Of a stretch of 64,000 bases of DNA, positions 1 to 12,712 are shown in pieces. The notes below the pieces were generated by a model. The model was given only the letters and a program-made list of their open reading frames with translations. It had not been told where the DNA came from and ran no database searches. Both the position numbers and the translations under genes were made by a program. This stretch comes from Sesamum alatum (Eukaryota > Streptophyta > Magnoliopsida > Lamiales > Pedaliaceae), in NCBI GenBank assembly GCA_034509735.1, contig JACGWO010000002.1, forward strand, positions 50,279,115 through 50,343,114, read 5' to 3'. The stretch's first letter is position 1. Each line of letters begins with the position of its first letter.

Positions 1-475
1 CACAAATACTATCCAATTTAATTTTTATCTGCTTTTCACTTTTTTCACAAACACTATTTACTTTTGATTCTACTACAACTTTTACCTTTTTTTTTTTTTT
101 AATAAAAATCATTTCTTTAAAAGTAGAGACTCTCGCAAATCTCGCTAAGCAGCATACGCCCCAACAATTATGTCAAAATTTTATCATATATTCCCTACCA
201 ACAATGTTTCTCTGACTCGTAATCTTTTTTTTTTTTTTTTTTTTTTTTTCCCTTTCTCTTTTGAGAAAAAGCTTGGATTGGAAGAATCCACATCCAACAA
301 GAAAATTGGTAACGACGAATAAGCGACAAATTTAGGCAAAAGGAAGTACATTTAGATCCATACTTACGTGAACGGGATAGATGAGTGATCAAGAAGGCCC
401 ATGATCTAGATTCGCTCCTTCACTGCACTTGGAAAGGGGGCCCGCGTAAGATTTTTGTCTAGTTATTATCATAAA
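1..475. other. AT-rich intergenic DNA, no gene seen
   Basis: No coding region is supported here. The stretch is AT-rich and contains poly-T runs near 80-100 and 223-250. It lies beyond the 3' end of the first P450 gene. Confidence 0.5.
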
Positions 476-898
476 GGATGAAAATGCATTTTTGGTCCTA
501 TAAGTTAATTTATTTGGTATTTTTATTTTTAATTTTTTAGAATTGTATTTTGATCATGTATCTTTTAAATTTTTGCGATTTTAGTCATTTCATTCGCTGG
601 AGTTTACCTCCACCGACGAGAAGGATGAACTTTAACGAAAAAAGGACTAAAATTGCAAAAATTAAAAAGATGTTACCTTAAAAAGTTAAATGATAAAAAT
701 ACCGACAGAAATGGGCCAGTTGGAGCAAAAGCCCAAATTTTAAAATGTCACATGAGAGACATATGCATTTTCCCGACGAGAAGGGAACTTCGGCGAAAAA
801 GGACTAAAATCATAAAAATTAAAAAGATGCAAGACTAAAATCCTACCATAAAAGTTAAAAGAAGAAAATGTCAAATAACCTAAGTTACGTTTAACCCT
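476..898. mobile_element. Non-autonomous Mutator-type MITE with perfect 9-bp TSD
   Basis: This 423-bp foldback has imperfect inverted ends of the 'tgcatttttggtcctataag' type. It is flanked by the direct repeat TATCATAAA at 467-475 and 899-907. A 9-bp target duplication is the hallmark of the Mutator superfamily. It has no coding capacity. A truncated relative lies at about 30767-31075. Confidence 0.75.
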
Positions 899-1481
899 TA
901 TCATAAATATCTGAGTTTGCATGAAACATTTTTTTTAGTTAGAGATGTGTCAAGATTTATGTGGACTCTATATAGAATTATAAAATGAAGGTATTGATCA
1001 AACTCATTAAAGGGTCTCCACAATAATAAATGCTTTTACTCGTAAAATGTGAACACACAATTAATTTTGAATTTAAAAAATTACCTATGTTAATTGGATA
1101 TATAAATAAAATGATTTAAAAAAAAGGAGAAAATTATGAGAATTATTAAAAAAATAAGTGAGTATAAAATAGAGATGTAGAAATTGAGAAGATAGAGAAA
1201 AAAATAAATTAATAATATAACTAATAAATAGAAAATGACAAAAGAAAGATGAAGAGACAAAAGGGTGATTTTTCATTTATATAAAAGTACAGATAAATTG
1301 ACACATTCATAATTGGAGTGTGGGTGTGCGCACGTATCATAAACATTAATCCAATAAATATAAAATTACACAATGAATATTCATTCTTTCTATTAAACCA
1401 TACCACACAAATAACCATAAAATAAATGTTAAAACTTATAAACATGCGGGCATTTTCCATAAAAGAAATCGAACATCATCA
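899..1481. other. 3' flank of P450 copy 1, paralogous to the 3' flank of copy 4
   Basis: From about 1210 to 1481 the sequence aligns well with 29245-29505, the same position downstream of copy 4. It shares features such as the 'ccataattagagtgtgggt'-like segment and the stretch just after the stop codon. Segments from 1395 on also recur downstream of copies 2 and 3, so the 3' UTR was duplicated with the genes. No other gene is seen. Confidence 0.6.
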
Positions 1482-4030
1482 TCAAACAACATATTTTACC
1501 CTAAGTCTTGGAATCATAAACAACCGTTTTTCCCTCTTCAATGCTACATTAAAAACCTCAGCCGTGTCAAGATTCATAGGGTTTTTCCCGTCAGGCAGAT
1601 TCCAATCAAAGTAATGGATTAAACACGCAGCCATCAATAGAATATTTCTGAACCCCATTTGAAATTCAGGGCAAATTTTTCGTCCTGAACTGAAAGGTAT
1701 AAACTCAAAATGATTTCCCTTGAAATCGATTTTTGATTCGAGAAACCTTTCAGGTTTAAAGCTTGTGGCGTCCTCCCAATTTTCAGGATCCAGGTGAATA
1801 GCCCAGGCATTCACCAGCACTATGCTATCTTTCGGGATTGTATAATCATTCAAGACACACTTTTCTAGGGTCTGATGGGGTAGTAGAAATGGCCCTGGAA
1901 TGTGGAGTCTCAGTGTTTCCTTTATACAAGCCTGAAAATATTCACATGTTGAGAGGATTGAGTCGCTGATCATGACATTTTCCGTTCCAATTGCTTGTGC
2001 GATTTCTCGACGAACCCTGGATAAAATATCTTGGTTTCGCATCAATTCTACTATCAGCCATACTGTTGTTACTACTGTTGATTCGGTTCCAGCAACCAAT
2101 AGCGTCTACATATATGTATGAAACAACCCTCAGGATTATTATTTATAAGGTTAATTACAAAAAAAGGGGTAAAAATATATTTTTAGTCCTATAATTTTAG
2201 GTCGTTAGCACTTTTGGTCCTGTAACTTGCTCTTTTTACACGTTTGGTCCTTTTTTTGACGGATTTACTTCCGCATGTCTCCAATTTGGTCATTTTTTGG
2301 CAAATTTATCTTGTATTGACAAATTTGGTCCCGACGACATATAGTTATAGGACCACAAATGAGATCTACTCCACTCTAAAGGGGACCAAAACTATCAACA
2401 CTGTACTAAATTTGTTAAAAAATGACCAAATGTGAGATGTTCAATACTAAATTTATCAAAAAATAACTATATACATAAATGAAGAAAGTTATAGGACCAA
2501 AAGTGCTAACAACCTATGACTACAAAACTAAAAATGTAGTCTTACCAAAAAAATCTGAAGTTAGTAGAATTATAGTTAACATCTCTCTATTTTATAGTTA
2601 AACAGGCGTTCATGTATATACATATGCAGCAACTCTAGTGGAATAATCATATTGTTTACTGCATGGAATATTAATTTATAGGGTCAATGACAAAAAGTCT
2701 TCCTTAAATTAATGTCGGTGTAATTACAGGATGCAACCTTCTCTTCAACAGTGTTGGTGTTTTGTCGGGTAAATGCTTGGTCTCGTAAGATTAGAGCATT
2801 ATTTATTTTGGTACCATAATTTAGGCAGGTGGCTGCTTTAGTTCCATAAAATACGTTTTTCAATTTTTTGGGTCCCAAAATATCATGTCATTTTTTGGAC
2901 CAAAAAAACTGAAAAGGTATTTTATAGGACCAAAAAACACTGAAAAATGTGTTTTATGAGACTAAAACAACCATCTACCTAAATTGTAGTACCAAAACAA
3001 ATAATATACTAATCTTACGGGACAAAAAAATATTTTGCCCGTATTTTGTCATACGATAGATCAACATATAGAAGATCATTTGTCTTCTATGTAAAGTTGT
3101 TGTAATTAATCCTAACTTATTAGCAATATATTCATTGAGATTTAGTGATTATATATAGAGAAAGGAAGTGGATCAAACCATTAATACGAAGCATATATGG
3201 TCGTCAGAAAACGCATTTTGGACAAGAACATCTAAGAAATCTCGAGCATTATGATCAATACTTCCATTTCTTGACCTTCTCTCCTTGAGAATATCTTCCC
3301 ACACACACATCACCTTCTGCTGCAAAATCTCTCCCCTTCTTTTAGTCCAAAAATCAACCCTTTTCAGAACTGGAAATATATCAACCAGCCCAGGTGACGC
3401 AGCCATCCCCACAAATTCTTTCACCAAATCCATCACTATTCCCTCGTTTCCACAGCTCCCATACCCAAGCAGGTTTCTTGAAGCTAAAACATTACCAAAA
3501 ATATTGCAAACCGTCGAGTTTAGTACATCATCAACCTTAACTACTTGGCCTTGTTTCTCAACCAAATACTCCATCATCTCTACCACTACCTTTTGCTTCA
3601 TTACTTTGCCTTTTGACTCAACTTCTCTTAAAGAGGAGAAGAGATCATTCATGGTGGAATGTGTGGATTTCCACGTACCGTTGGATGATTGTATTGCTCC
3701 GGGGATTGCATAACTTAGTGACGGTAAGTACCTACCGGAGAAAACCCGGTCGTGAGTTTTGAGAATAGCCTTGGCTGTGGCTGATGATGATGCAACTACT
3801 ACGAGTCGGCCACCAAGCCTTATGGAGATGAGAGGACCGTAGATTTTAGCAAGGTTATGGAGGGCAAGATGGGGTTTGTTTCTGAGTTGGGAAATGTTGG
3901 ACAAGAGTTGCCATGCATTAGGGCCAGGTGGAAGCTTTGCTGATGCTTCAAATAGCAAATGCTTTAAGGCACTGATCATGAAGATGAAGAAAAGAGGCTG
4001 TAGAAAGAGAAGCGCGGCCAGTTGCATCAT
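1482..4030 (-). CDS. Cytochrome P450 copy 1, CYP80/CYP76-like, with altered heme loop
   Basis: Two exons: exon 1 4030-3179 and exon 2 2105-1482, with a phase-0 GT-AG intron 3178-2106. The join gives 491 aa, the usual P450 length. Visible parts are an N-terminal hydrophobic anchor (residues ~1-22), the LPPGP hinge (33-37), the I-helix AGTEST (289-294), ExxR (E347/R350), PERF (402-405) and the heme loop with Cys429. The segment ILKTHDRVFSGRYL and the overall pattern resemble CYP80-type proteins, so an ER monooxygenase of specialised metabolism is likely; the substrate is unknown. Odd points: the heme loop reads FSSGRKICPE, with Glu431 where the family has Gly, and the C-helix has W120-xxx-H instead of WxxxR. 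Exon 1 is identical in protein sequence to copy 4, but exon 2 differs at about 21 of 205 residues. The frame is open, but the heme-loop change makes normal activity doubtful. Confidence 0.88.
2168..2548. mobile_element. Foldback MITE in intron of P450 copy 1
   Basis: The left end (ggggtaaaaatatattttta) and the right end read as imperfect inverted repeats of about 80 bp. They share the 'gcacttttggtcctgtaac' block seen in reverse complement near 2490. A-rich flanks prevent a clear TSD call. No coding capacity. Confidence 0.55.
2767..3040. mobile_element. MITE family A, copy 1 (in P450 intron)
   Basis: A 274-bp foldback starting gggtaaatgc and ending in the inverted equivalent. It is flanked by near-identical 10-bp repeats (gtgttttgtc / gtattttgtc). 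The same family recurs at 25883-26216 and 44683-44983, sharing the internal 'cattatttattttggtacca' segment. The 9-10 bp duplication points to the Mutator superfamily. Confidence 0.7.
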
Positions 4031-4125
4031 ATTTGTTGTATAAATCTTTAAGATGGGATTTTCTCAAAGGCCTAAAGAAATCAAGAGCAAGAGTGCAATA
4101 AAAAGAGGGAGAATTATTAGTAGCA

Positions 4126-4133
4126 ATTAAATA
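4126..4133 (-). promoter_or_regulatory. Candidate TATA box of P450 copy 1
   Basis: Minus-strand TATTTAAT lies about 96 bp upstream of the ATG, just downstream of an E-box-like CACATG. The same element (TATTTAAT/TATTTAAG) occurs at the same place upstream of copies 3, 4 and 5. In copy 3 it follows a perfect G-box core CACGTG at about 24258. Copy 2 has only a weak match. Confidence 0.45.
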
Positions 4134-4912
4134 CTTCTACTTCATGTGCACTGTGCTTAATTTTAAGGGTAAATTAATTCACCTATAAATGCTGAGGCAT
4201 GTTAATTTGCAGAGCTTGAAAAATATATTTTCAAGGTTTTAATTCTTCAATAATAGACATTATTAATTTATTTTCTTTATGAGGAGTAAAAAATAATAAA
4301 AAAAATAATAATTTGTTTATGAAAAAAATTATAATTTTCGTCCTGTAATTTTGGAGGTGATAATTCTGGTCTTGCACGAATTGATTATCACAATCTAGTT
4401 ATATAACTTTGAAAATTTGAAATTTTTGACCCCATCTAGCCGGAAGTCCCATTGTAAAGGTCTTGTGCCCGGTACATGTGTATTTCCAGCAAAAAAAAAA
4501 AAAAAAAAAAACTAAAATTATCAAAATTTTCAAAATTTCGAGCAAATCATATAGGAACAAATTACCACTCAAAAGTTACAGGGCAAAAATTACAATTTTT
4601 CCTAATTATAATCATTTCCTAGTTATTTTTATAAACTTGAAAAAGAAATATTACATTTCTTGCATGTAAAACAATCTACATTAGTCTTCTCCGTTTCTCA
4701 TTTCCTTTCCTCTTTCAGAATCAAACAGAGTCTTAGTTGAAAACAAACACTTTTGAAGAAGACTGAAAGAGAAGTCGAAACCGAAATTAATGGAGAAAGC
4801 AGAACACAATAGAGAGCATGGGGAAAGTCGAGTTAGACTTTTAGGCTTGGTTTGATTTGTGTGATTATGTACTATAAGATTGTATATCATACATAATCTC
4901 ATATTTATTTTA

Positions 4913-5342
4913 GAGTAAATTATATTTATTTCCTATGAGGTTTGACATAATTACAAATACTCTCTCGTTGTTTGAAAAATTATAAATACCTCCCATGAGA
5001 TTTGTAATTTCTAACCAAAATGCTTGAAATTGGCTATTTTGCCCTTGAATTTTTCTTAAAATTATAGAAAAATCAGCCGAGATAAATTGCATTATTGCTT
5101 ATTTGTGTAAAAAAGCTTAAGAAACATCTCCCTGCGTATCGTAGTCCAAAAAAAGTTTAAAAATTAAATAAAAAATAATTCAGTGCATAAGGGCATTTTG
5201 GTCAGTTTATTCATAAAAATGAATGGAAATGAGTTATTTGTTAGACAGTTACAAACCTCAGGAGGGTATTTGTAATTTTTCAAACAACGAGGGGGTATTT
5301 GTAATTATGCCAAACTTCAGGGAAGGTAATTGTAATTTACCC
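4913..5342. mobile_element. Foldback MITE family B, copy 1
   Basis: A 430-bp element with long inverted ends carrying blocks such as 'ataattacaaatac' and 'tgtttgaaaaattataaata'. It is flanked by tttatttta (4904-4912) and tttacttta (5343-5351), an 8/9 match. It is repeated at 32905-33334 as part of the segmental duplication, and a related independent insertion lies at 56365-56787. Confidence 0.7.
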
Positions 5343-7162
5343 TTTACTTTATGAAATTAGAGCTCGGTACTAATATCGGCTCGGTCTTACTAATCATAAT
5401 TTATAAAATAGTGTATCCCACCTCCTCGATTAGTGAAGGTAGGATTAAAAAACTTTTTTCCTTAAATGCCCTCCCACTTTCTCCCCTTCCTTAATTAAAT
5501 ACACGCATGCTTAAAAGAATGTATTTCAAATTATAATGATTTAATAATAAAATATAAAAGAAAAAAATATTTCTTCATTTTTTTGGGACTTTTGAAAATA
5601 CTTAAGTTTTGATTAGTTATTTATAAATTCTAAAAAGTAGAATTTTCGGATACTTTTATAATTTTTGTTTATAAAAATCAAACTTTCGCTCTTTTTATTT
5701 AGTGAATGTCTATTTTGAACTTGTGCTTCACACGAAGAAACGAAAATATTCCACAAAAAATATTATTTTAAAATTATATTTCAATAAATATTAAGAGTTT
5801 TTTTATATAATTATTCACAAGGATTAATATTAAATAAAAATAACTAAAAAAAATATTCTTAAGGGTCTTTATATTTAATTATATTTTGTAATCCCTTCAA
5901 TCAGATAATAAATTAAGAAGAAAAAAATAGGTTGAAAATTTTAAAATTGCTACATCTTTTATTCCATTTAATATATACACACTATATGTATAAAAATGAC
6001 ATCATCACAAAATTTTATATATATGATGTATATATATTAACTCCACTACAAAGATACATATCAAGACTTACGTCTACACTCTGCAGCAAAGCTAATGCCT
6101 CGTTCAACATAGGTTGATGTAATCCGCCTCTCTCTCTCTCTCTCATTTTTATTTTGTTTTTTAAAGCACAAAGTTACGATGGGTTAAAAGTCCCACGTCG
6201 ACTGATTTTTTCTATAATTTTTTAACTCTATCTTTTAATATTTTAAAAAATATAGAAAATTGTAAAAACATTTTGACAATGCAAAATTTCTTTTTTACCC
6301 TTCTAGTCCATAAGAAAAATTAAATTTTTTTAAAAATAAGTAAAATTATAATTCGTAGCCCAAGGACATTTTTGACTACTTTATCATAAAAAGTGGATGA
6401 AAACTCAACAAAGACTAATAAAACAAACGAGTTGTTGGACGGACTTTAAAATCAAGGAAATATTAATAATTTATCAAATAACGAAAATATATTTATAAGT
6501 ATGTCAAATTTTAAAAAAACTTGTTGTAATTTATCTTTATTATTTCAGATGTTGAAAATTGGCAATTTGCATAGCTACAGAGAGTTGATGGCTTTTTGTA
6601 TCTAATAATGTGTCCTTTTTTTTTTCTTTTTTTTTTTCCTCTTTGAGCTCCAAGCTAATCGTGTATTAGCTACGGGTACTTAAGTTAGTGAAAAATGCAA
6701 TTTCAGTCCTATAAGTTAGGGGGTGATTTTTGTTGTCTTATGTGAATTAATTTTCGCAATTTAGTAATGTAATTTTAAAATTTTGGCAATGTTCGTCATT
6801 TTCGGATAATTCGACTGGAAAATTGTATGTGGTTTGTACATGACCCAATTAAATTACAATTAATTTACTCCTCTAATTTAGGGGGTTAACAGTTTTGGTA
6901 TTTCATGAATTGATTTATAGGACTAAAATTGCAATTTAAGTTAATATTTATCTATCAAAATTAGTAATTATAGGCTTCTTGTATCAACAATTAAAACACA
7001 AAAATGTTACCATAGAAATTTAAATAACTTAAATTACAAAACAAAACATGCATTTAACACGATTGTATTCATTCTTTTTATTAAACACAAATAACGATAG
7101 AATAACTGTTAAAAGCTATAACCATGCGGGACATTTTTCAAAAAAGAAATCGAACATCATCA
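5343..7162. other. Gene-free DNA between P450 copies 1 and 2
   Basis: AT-rich sequence without a credible gene. It holds a (CT)n run near 6128-6146, a degenerate single-ended relative of MITE family B around 6170-6545, and a foldback remnant at about 6685-6935 that contains the end of the segmental duplication (6841). The last ~80 bp are the conserved 3' UTR of P450 copy 2. Confidence 0.5.
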
Positions 7163-8747
7163 TCAAACAACATATTTTACCCTAACTCTTGGAATCATAA
7201 ACAATGGTTTTTCCCTCTTCAATGTTGCATCAAATACATCAGTCGTATCGAGATTCTCAGGGTTTTTCCCATCAGGCAGACTCCAATCAAAGTAATGGAT
7301 TAAACACGCAACAATCAACTGAATATTTTTGGTCCCCATTTTATATCCAGGGCAAAGTTTTCGTCCTGAGCTGAAAGGTATAAACTCAAAATAATTTCCA
7401 TTGAAATCGAATTTCGAATCGAGAAACCTGTCAGGTTTAAAGCTTGTGGCGTTCTCCCAATTTCCAGGATCCATGTGAATAGCCCAGGCATTCACCAGCA
7501 CTACGGTGTCCTCCGGGATTGTGTAATCATCCAGGACACATTTTTCTATGGTCTGATGGGGTTGCAGAAGTGGCCCTGGAATGTGGAGTCTCATTGTTTC
7601 CTTCACACACGCCTGGAAATATTCACATGTTGAGAGGATTGAGTCGTTGATCATGCCATTTTTCGTTTCAATCGCTTGTGCAATTTCTAGACGAACCCTG
7701 GATAAAATATCTTGGTTTCGCATCAACTCTACTATCAACCATATCATTGTTACCAATGTTGATTCAGTTCCACCAACCAATAGTGCCTTTTATATATGTA
7801 GTATAGAAAAAAAGGAACTTATCAGCAATTTATATATATATATATATATCGAGATTACTTATTTATTCTATATGTATAGTATAGAAAAAGGAAGTTGATC
7901 AAACCATTAATACGAAGCATGTATGATCGTCAGAAAACTCATTGTCGACGAGAACATCTAAGAAATCTCGAGCATTATAATCAATACTTCCATTTCTTGC
8001 CCTTCTTTCCTTGAGAATATCTTCCCACACACACATCACCTTCCGTTGCATAATCTCTCCCCATCTTCTGTTCCAAAAATCAACCCTTTTCAGAACTGGA
8101 AATACATCAACCAGCCCAGGTGCCGAAGCCATCTCCACAAATTCATTCACCAAACGCGTCGCAATTTCCTCGTTTCCACAGCTCCCATAGCCCAGCAGGT
8201 TTCTTGAAGCTAAAACATTACCAAAAATATTGAAAACCGTCGCGTTTAGTACATCATCAAGCTTAACTACTTGGCCTTGTTTCTCAACCAAATACTCCAT
8301 CATCTCCACCAGCACCTTTTGCTTCTTTAATTCGCTTTTCGACTCGACTTCTCTTACAGAGGAGAAGAGATCATGAATGGTGCGATCTGCGGATTTCCAC
8401 GTACCGTTGGACGACTGTATTGCTCCCGGGATTGCATAACATTGCGCCGGTAAGAACCTCCCGGAGAAAACCCGGTCGTGAGTTTTGAGAATAGCCTTGG
8501 CTGTGGCTGGTGATGATGCTACTACTATGAGTCGGCCACCGAGCCTTATGGACATGAGAGGACCGTAGATTTTAGCTAGGTTATGAAAGGCAACATGGGG
8601 TTTGTCTCTAAATTGAGAAATGTTGAGTAAGAGTTGCCATGCATTAGGTCCTGGTGGAAGCTTTGATGATTTTAAGGTAGTAATGAAGAAGAGAAGAGGT
8701 AGAAAAAGAAAAAGAAGGAGGAGGAGAAGCCCGGCAAGTTGTATCAT
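7163..8747 (-). CDS. Cytochrome P450 copy 2, CYP80/CYP76-like, intact
   Basis: Exon 1 8747-7905 and exon 2 7786-7163 join across a short 118-bp phase-0 intron (7904-7787) to give 488 aa. Visible parts are a very hydrophobic Leu/Phe-rich N-terminal anchor (1-~24), the LPPGP hinge (30-34), the I-helix GGTEST, KETMR (the ExxR of the K-helix), FKPDRF (PERF region) and a heme loop FSSGRKLCPG with Cys426. This is the shortest and cleanest copy, with no stop or frameshift and the heme-loop Gly present. It is the best candidate for an active enzyme, probably an ER-bound monooxygenase of specialised metabolism; I cannot tell the substrate. Like its neighbours it lacks the canonical C-helix WxxxR (W117, Asp at +4) and has Lys in place of the heme-loop Arg. 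The short intron contains only a (TA)n run, unlike the transposon-filled introns of copies 1, 4 and 5. Confidence 0.92.
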
Positions 8748-9420
8748 ATTATTGTTGTGTTAATCTTTAATTAAGATGGGATTTCTCAAAGGCCTAAAGA
8801 GATCAAGAGAAAGAGTGCAAAAAAGAGGGGGAATTGTTGGTACTTAAACGCTAATCGTGCGTCCAAACCCTGCTTTTTGTTTTGGCCGTAACTAAAACAA
8901 TAGAAAATGTTGATTAACTAAGTTGGTCAATGTGTAAGTTTTTGTATTGATTCTGTGTTAGTGTTGTAGAGAGTTACTATTTATTTACTTTCTTAATCAT
9001 AGTCATTTATAATATAGGAAATAATAGATTTTTTTGTAGCATCAATAATAAAAGCAATCCACTTGCTGAGTATTTCATTTTAATTCTTACTTTGCATATT
9101 ATCGTGGAAGCAGAGTTTCAAATTCAATTGATAAATACATTAGGAGAAACTTAAAATAAATAGAAACTTATGTATTTTCCAACAAAAAATAAAGAGAGAA
9201 ATGGGTAATGTTGATAAAATAAAAATTAATTTTAATCTCTCAAAAATAAAAAAATAGCGGGAATAAAATTAAGTGACTATTTTAATATTATCACTGATTA
9301 CATATATTTATTGACATTTTTTTTAATTTTGTTGCAATAATTAATTCTAATAGTACTAATTATCTTGTAAGAATTGCAATTAACAAGAATTAGTGATAAA
9401 TGATTGCATATTATATAAGT
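8748..9420. other. 5' flank of P450 copy 2
   Basis: No gene is seen. Around 9020-9180 the sequence resembles 35040-35210 and 46800-46990, upstream of copies 4 and 5 (shared 'attcttactt...gcatattat' segment). The promoter-side DNA was therefore duplicated with the genes. Confidence 0.5.
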
Positions 9421-10999
9421 GGTTTAAATGCATTTCTGATCCTATAATTTTGATCATTTGGTGTTTTGATCCTTTAATTTTTTAAGGTAGTATTTTGCTA
9501 CAGACCATTTTTTCTGTGTTAGATAATTCGTCTCTCTTTTTCTCTCATCATCTTCTTCTTTTTCTTCTTCTTCTTTTTTTTTTTTTCCTTCTTTTTTGGC
9601 CAGCACAAAAGCTAAGAGAGTTAATGGGCGACCGGGAAGGCCTATGGCCTATGTTGGTGACCTTCATAACACTCGGGAGGGTGTCTGTCTAAAGTCAACC
9701 CTTGTAATGTAGCTCACAATTTGTGGTTAAGGGGGTTTGCGTCCGTGCCCAACTCTCTAGTTTGAGGATATATATCATAATGGAAGATTTTATTAACCTT
9801 AATGCACCCATGCCCAACCCTAGTTTGAGGATATATATCATAATGGAAGATTTTATTAACCTTAATGCACCCCTGCCCAACCCTAGTTTGAGTTTTATTA
9901 ACTATTCTCAAAGTCCACTTATGATCTTCTTGCTCCATTTATATTCATGTAGCCAACTTCTAGCAATCTGGTCTGTGTTATCCAACTTTCAAATTAATGG
10001 CCTGAATTTTTTTTTATCATTAGAGACGTGCCGGACATTGATAATAATGGACTTTATATAGAATTATGATATAAAAATATCCATTAATCTTATTCTTGAA
10101 AGTATAAGTCTATCAATCTATGCTTGTTATGGTTATTGATTTTAGTCTGTTAAATATGCCAAATATTAATTTTAATTTGATAACTATGTCCATTTTTTTT
10201 AATTCAATAAGTATCAAAATTGATGAAAAATAATCTTCCGGTGGCAGGGATTTTTGTTTTTTTGGGCGAAAAAATGACATGGCATGCCAACTGGATATTT
10301 TTTTAGAGTTTTTAATCCTATGTGGCGTTAGAAATGAGTTGGAAGACATGTTGAACATGTTTTGGAGGCATGAAGTATTTAACTTCAATTATATAAATAT
10401 ATATAAACACTTATAATTTATAAAAATATAAACCCCCCCCACCCCCCAACCTACGACCTTCCCCTCCACCCTCGCCCCCATGGCCTGCCCTCCCTCCCCC
10501 CTCCTCGCCGCCTACCCTCGTCCCCACCCCTTTGGCGCCCCATAGAGGGGGCGACGACAACTGCCGCCCATACCATAACTAGATCTAGCCGACGACGTCA
10601 CCTAGAGGTGGAGGGGCAACGGAGCATCACTCTCTATCTGGGGTGACATCGTCGCCCTGAGGTGAGGAGGGTGCGAAGTTCACTTTCTCGTTGGAAAAAA
10701 ATGTATGTGCATCTCATGTAACCTTTTAAAATTGGGGCTACTGTTCTTATTGGCTCAATTTTTTTCTTTAACTTTCTAGGGTAGCAATCTTGTCCCATAT
10801 CATTTCAATCTTCATAATTTCAATCATTTTTTCACCAGAGTTCACGCTTCTCCTCGGTGGAGGTGAGCTCTGGCCGAATAAAATGGCTGAAATTGTGAAA
10901 ATTAAAAAAATGTAGGAACAAAACGATACCCTAAAAAATTAAAGGACGAAATGCTAAATGCTAAATGCTTAAGTTACAGGATCAAAAATGCATTTTAAC
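9421..10999. mobile_element. Long-TIR Mutator-like element with GC-rich insert (non-autonomous)
   Basis: The two ends are inverted relatives (left from 'ggtttaaatgcatttctgat', right ending near 10999) and each continues into a matching 'cctttaattttttaaggta'-type block. The interior contains a duplicated 63-bp unit (9758-9883) and a strikingly GC/C-rich segment (about 10430-10680) out of character with the AT-rich surroundings. No intact ORF is supported and no clear TSD was found. Confidence 0.5.
9758..9890. repeat. 63-bp tandem repeat, two units
   Basis: The unit beginning tagtttgaggatatatatca starts at 9758 and 9821 and restarts at 9884. The copies are almost identical. The short overlapping ORFs across it are produced by the repeat. 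Confidence 0.8.
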
Positions 11000-11313
11000 T
11001 CAAAAAAAAAAAAAAAAAAAAAGTTACGTGGTATAATCAATGAAGTAGAGTTTTGTATTATCGTTTTTGTGGTCCGATTTGTTCTTTAGATTAATTTAGG
11101 TGTTAGAAGTACTTAGCTCATCCTTCGTGAAAATCCCAAAAAAATGACATGAATTTTCTCATTATCAATACACAAGACCGGTTAGTAACTTTTTGAAGAA
11201 CTTATTTCATCGTACATTTTAATTTCTTTGAGAACCATATTCTTTCAATGCATTCTTATGCTACTTTTCTTATAAAAAACTATGGGTACCAAAATTGTCG
11301 AAGGAGACCAAAT

Positions 11314-11364
<51 letters not shown>

Positions 11365-12712
11365 CTTAAAGGTATTTTTGGTTCTGTAACTATAGGCTAT
11401 TCTCATTTTAGTCCAGTAACTTTTTAAAGTTTCAAAATGGTCCATAACTTTTTAATTTGCTCAATTTTAGTCCACTTTTTGCCGGATTTTATCTAAACTT
11501 GCCGGAAAACGTCACCGAAATCTGACGTGGCAATTTAAATTGAAAAAAATGATTTTATTGGCTAATTATACATGATGTGGCATTTAGTGGCCACGTCATC
11601 TGGATGACATGGATTTGGGGAGGGAAATTGTAACGTCCATAAATTTTTGTACATAATGGTGGGATAAATTTGTAAGTAATAAAAAGAAATCTACACTTAT
11701 TAAAAATAATAATTTATAAATTAAAAGTTGAATATATTAGAATTTGTAGGGACTTGATTAGAATTTTATAAAGTTTTCTTGAATGAATAATATAAATATA
11801 TAAGGTTATGGACCATATTGCAATTTAGTGAAAGTTATGAAAAGAGAGAGAGAGAAGAAAATTTGGGAAAGACACGTGGGTGCCACTACCCTTGCTAACA
11901 ATGTAGGCAAGTGTGCATTGCCTTTGCCTCTTTCCAAAACATGTATATATATATTACATATTATATATTATATATAGATACGATAAGCAATAAGTGGAAT
12001 TCACAATTTAGTAAATTAAACTGAGGGCAGCTCTTTCGGCAGGTAAGAGTTATTACTTTTAATTATTAATTAATTATGTATAATTATATTATTTGATTAG
12101 TGCATTTCTTAAATATGATTTCTACTGTTCAATTTACTATAATCGGAAAATTTATTAAATTTAAGCATTTATACCAATTAGTGATTGGGTAAAAATTTAA
12201 TTGGACCAGGGATATTATAGCCAATAAATTAAAATTTATTTAATCTATTAGATTTAGCCATTATTATAATGGATTATTCAAAATTAACTGGGTTTATTAA
12301 CCAAATACATAATTATATAATATTATTGTGTAAATAATTATAAATAGTGAAGAATTGACAGAAATTAATAAGAATAGTAGAAAATTATGTTTTGAGAAAT
12401 ATTAGAAAATTATATTTAAGAAATATGGTATTTATTATAAAGGAATATGAAATTTTTGTAATAGTTTCATTTAGGGATGTTATAGAGAACGATAGTTATA
12501 AAAATATGAGGAGTTTGATGAAATAAACTCTTATGAATTAATTGATAAATTAGATATATACGAGGGGAAGTTTATAGCGTCTAATATTTAAACGAAAAAG
12601 GAATAGAGGTTTGGAGTTCAATATAAATGAAATATTAAAAGATTGATGAAAAAGGTACGAATATTATCTTAATATTTTAGTGAGAATTTACGATATATAT
12701 TTTCGATACATT

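Larger units (their letters stand above)
3086..6841. repeat. Segmental duplicate, unit 1 (almost identical to 31080-34831)
   Basis: This 3756-bp block covers exon 1 of P450 copy 1, the inner ~90 bp of the intron, the promoter and about 2.8 kb of upstream DNA. Its partner is 3752 bp long. The differences I could find are single-base length changes in homopolymers (for example near 4300, 5005, 5170, 5545, 5665, 6205, 6365 and 6510); I saw no substitutions. Identity stops abruptly at both ends. Confidence 0.9.

Noticed and set aside
3285..3713. 142-codon plus-strand ORF opposite P450 exon 1 (also at 31279-31707)
   Set aside because: It is the antisense shadow of the P450 exon; it is conserved only because the duplicated block is identical.
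4681..4902. 73-codon minus ORF, repeated at 32673-32894
   Set aside because: Identical only through the segmental duplication; related sequence near 47140 does not keep the frame and no domain is visible.
9695..10061. Overlapping ORFs on both strands near 9.7-10.0 kb
   Set aside because: Produced by the 63-bp tandem repeat inside a transposon.
12053..12700. Possible gene inside the solo LTR
   Set aside because: AT-rich, no ORF of note; the sequence fits long-LTR noncoding DNA.
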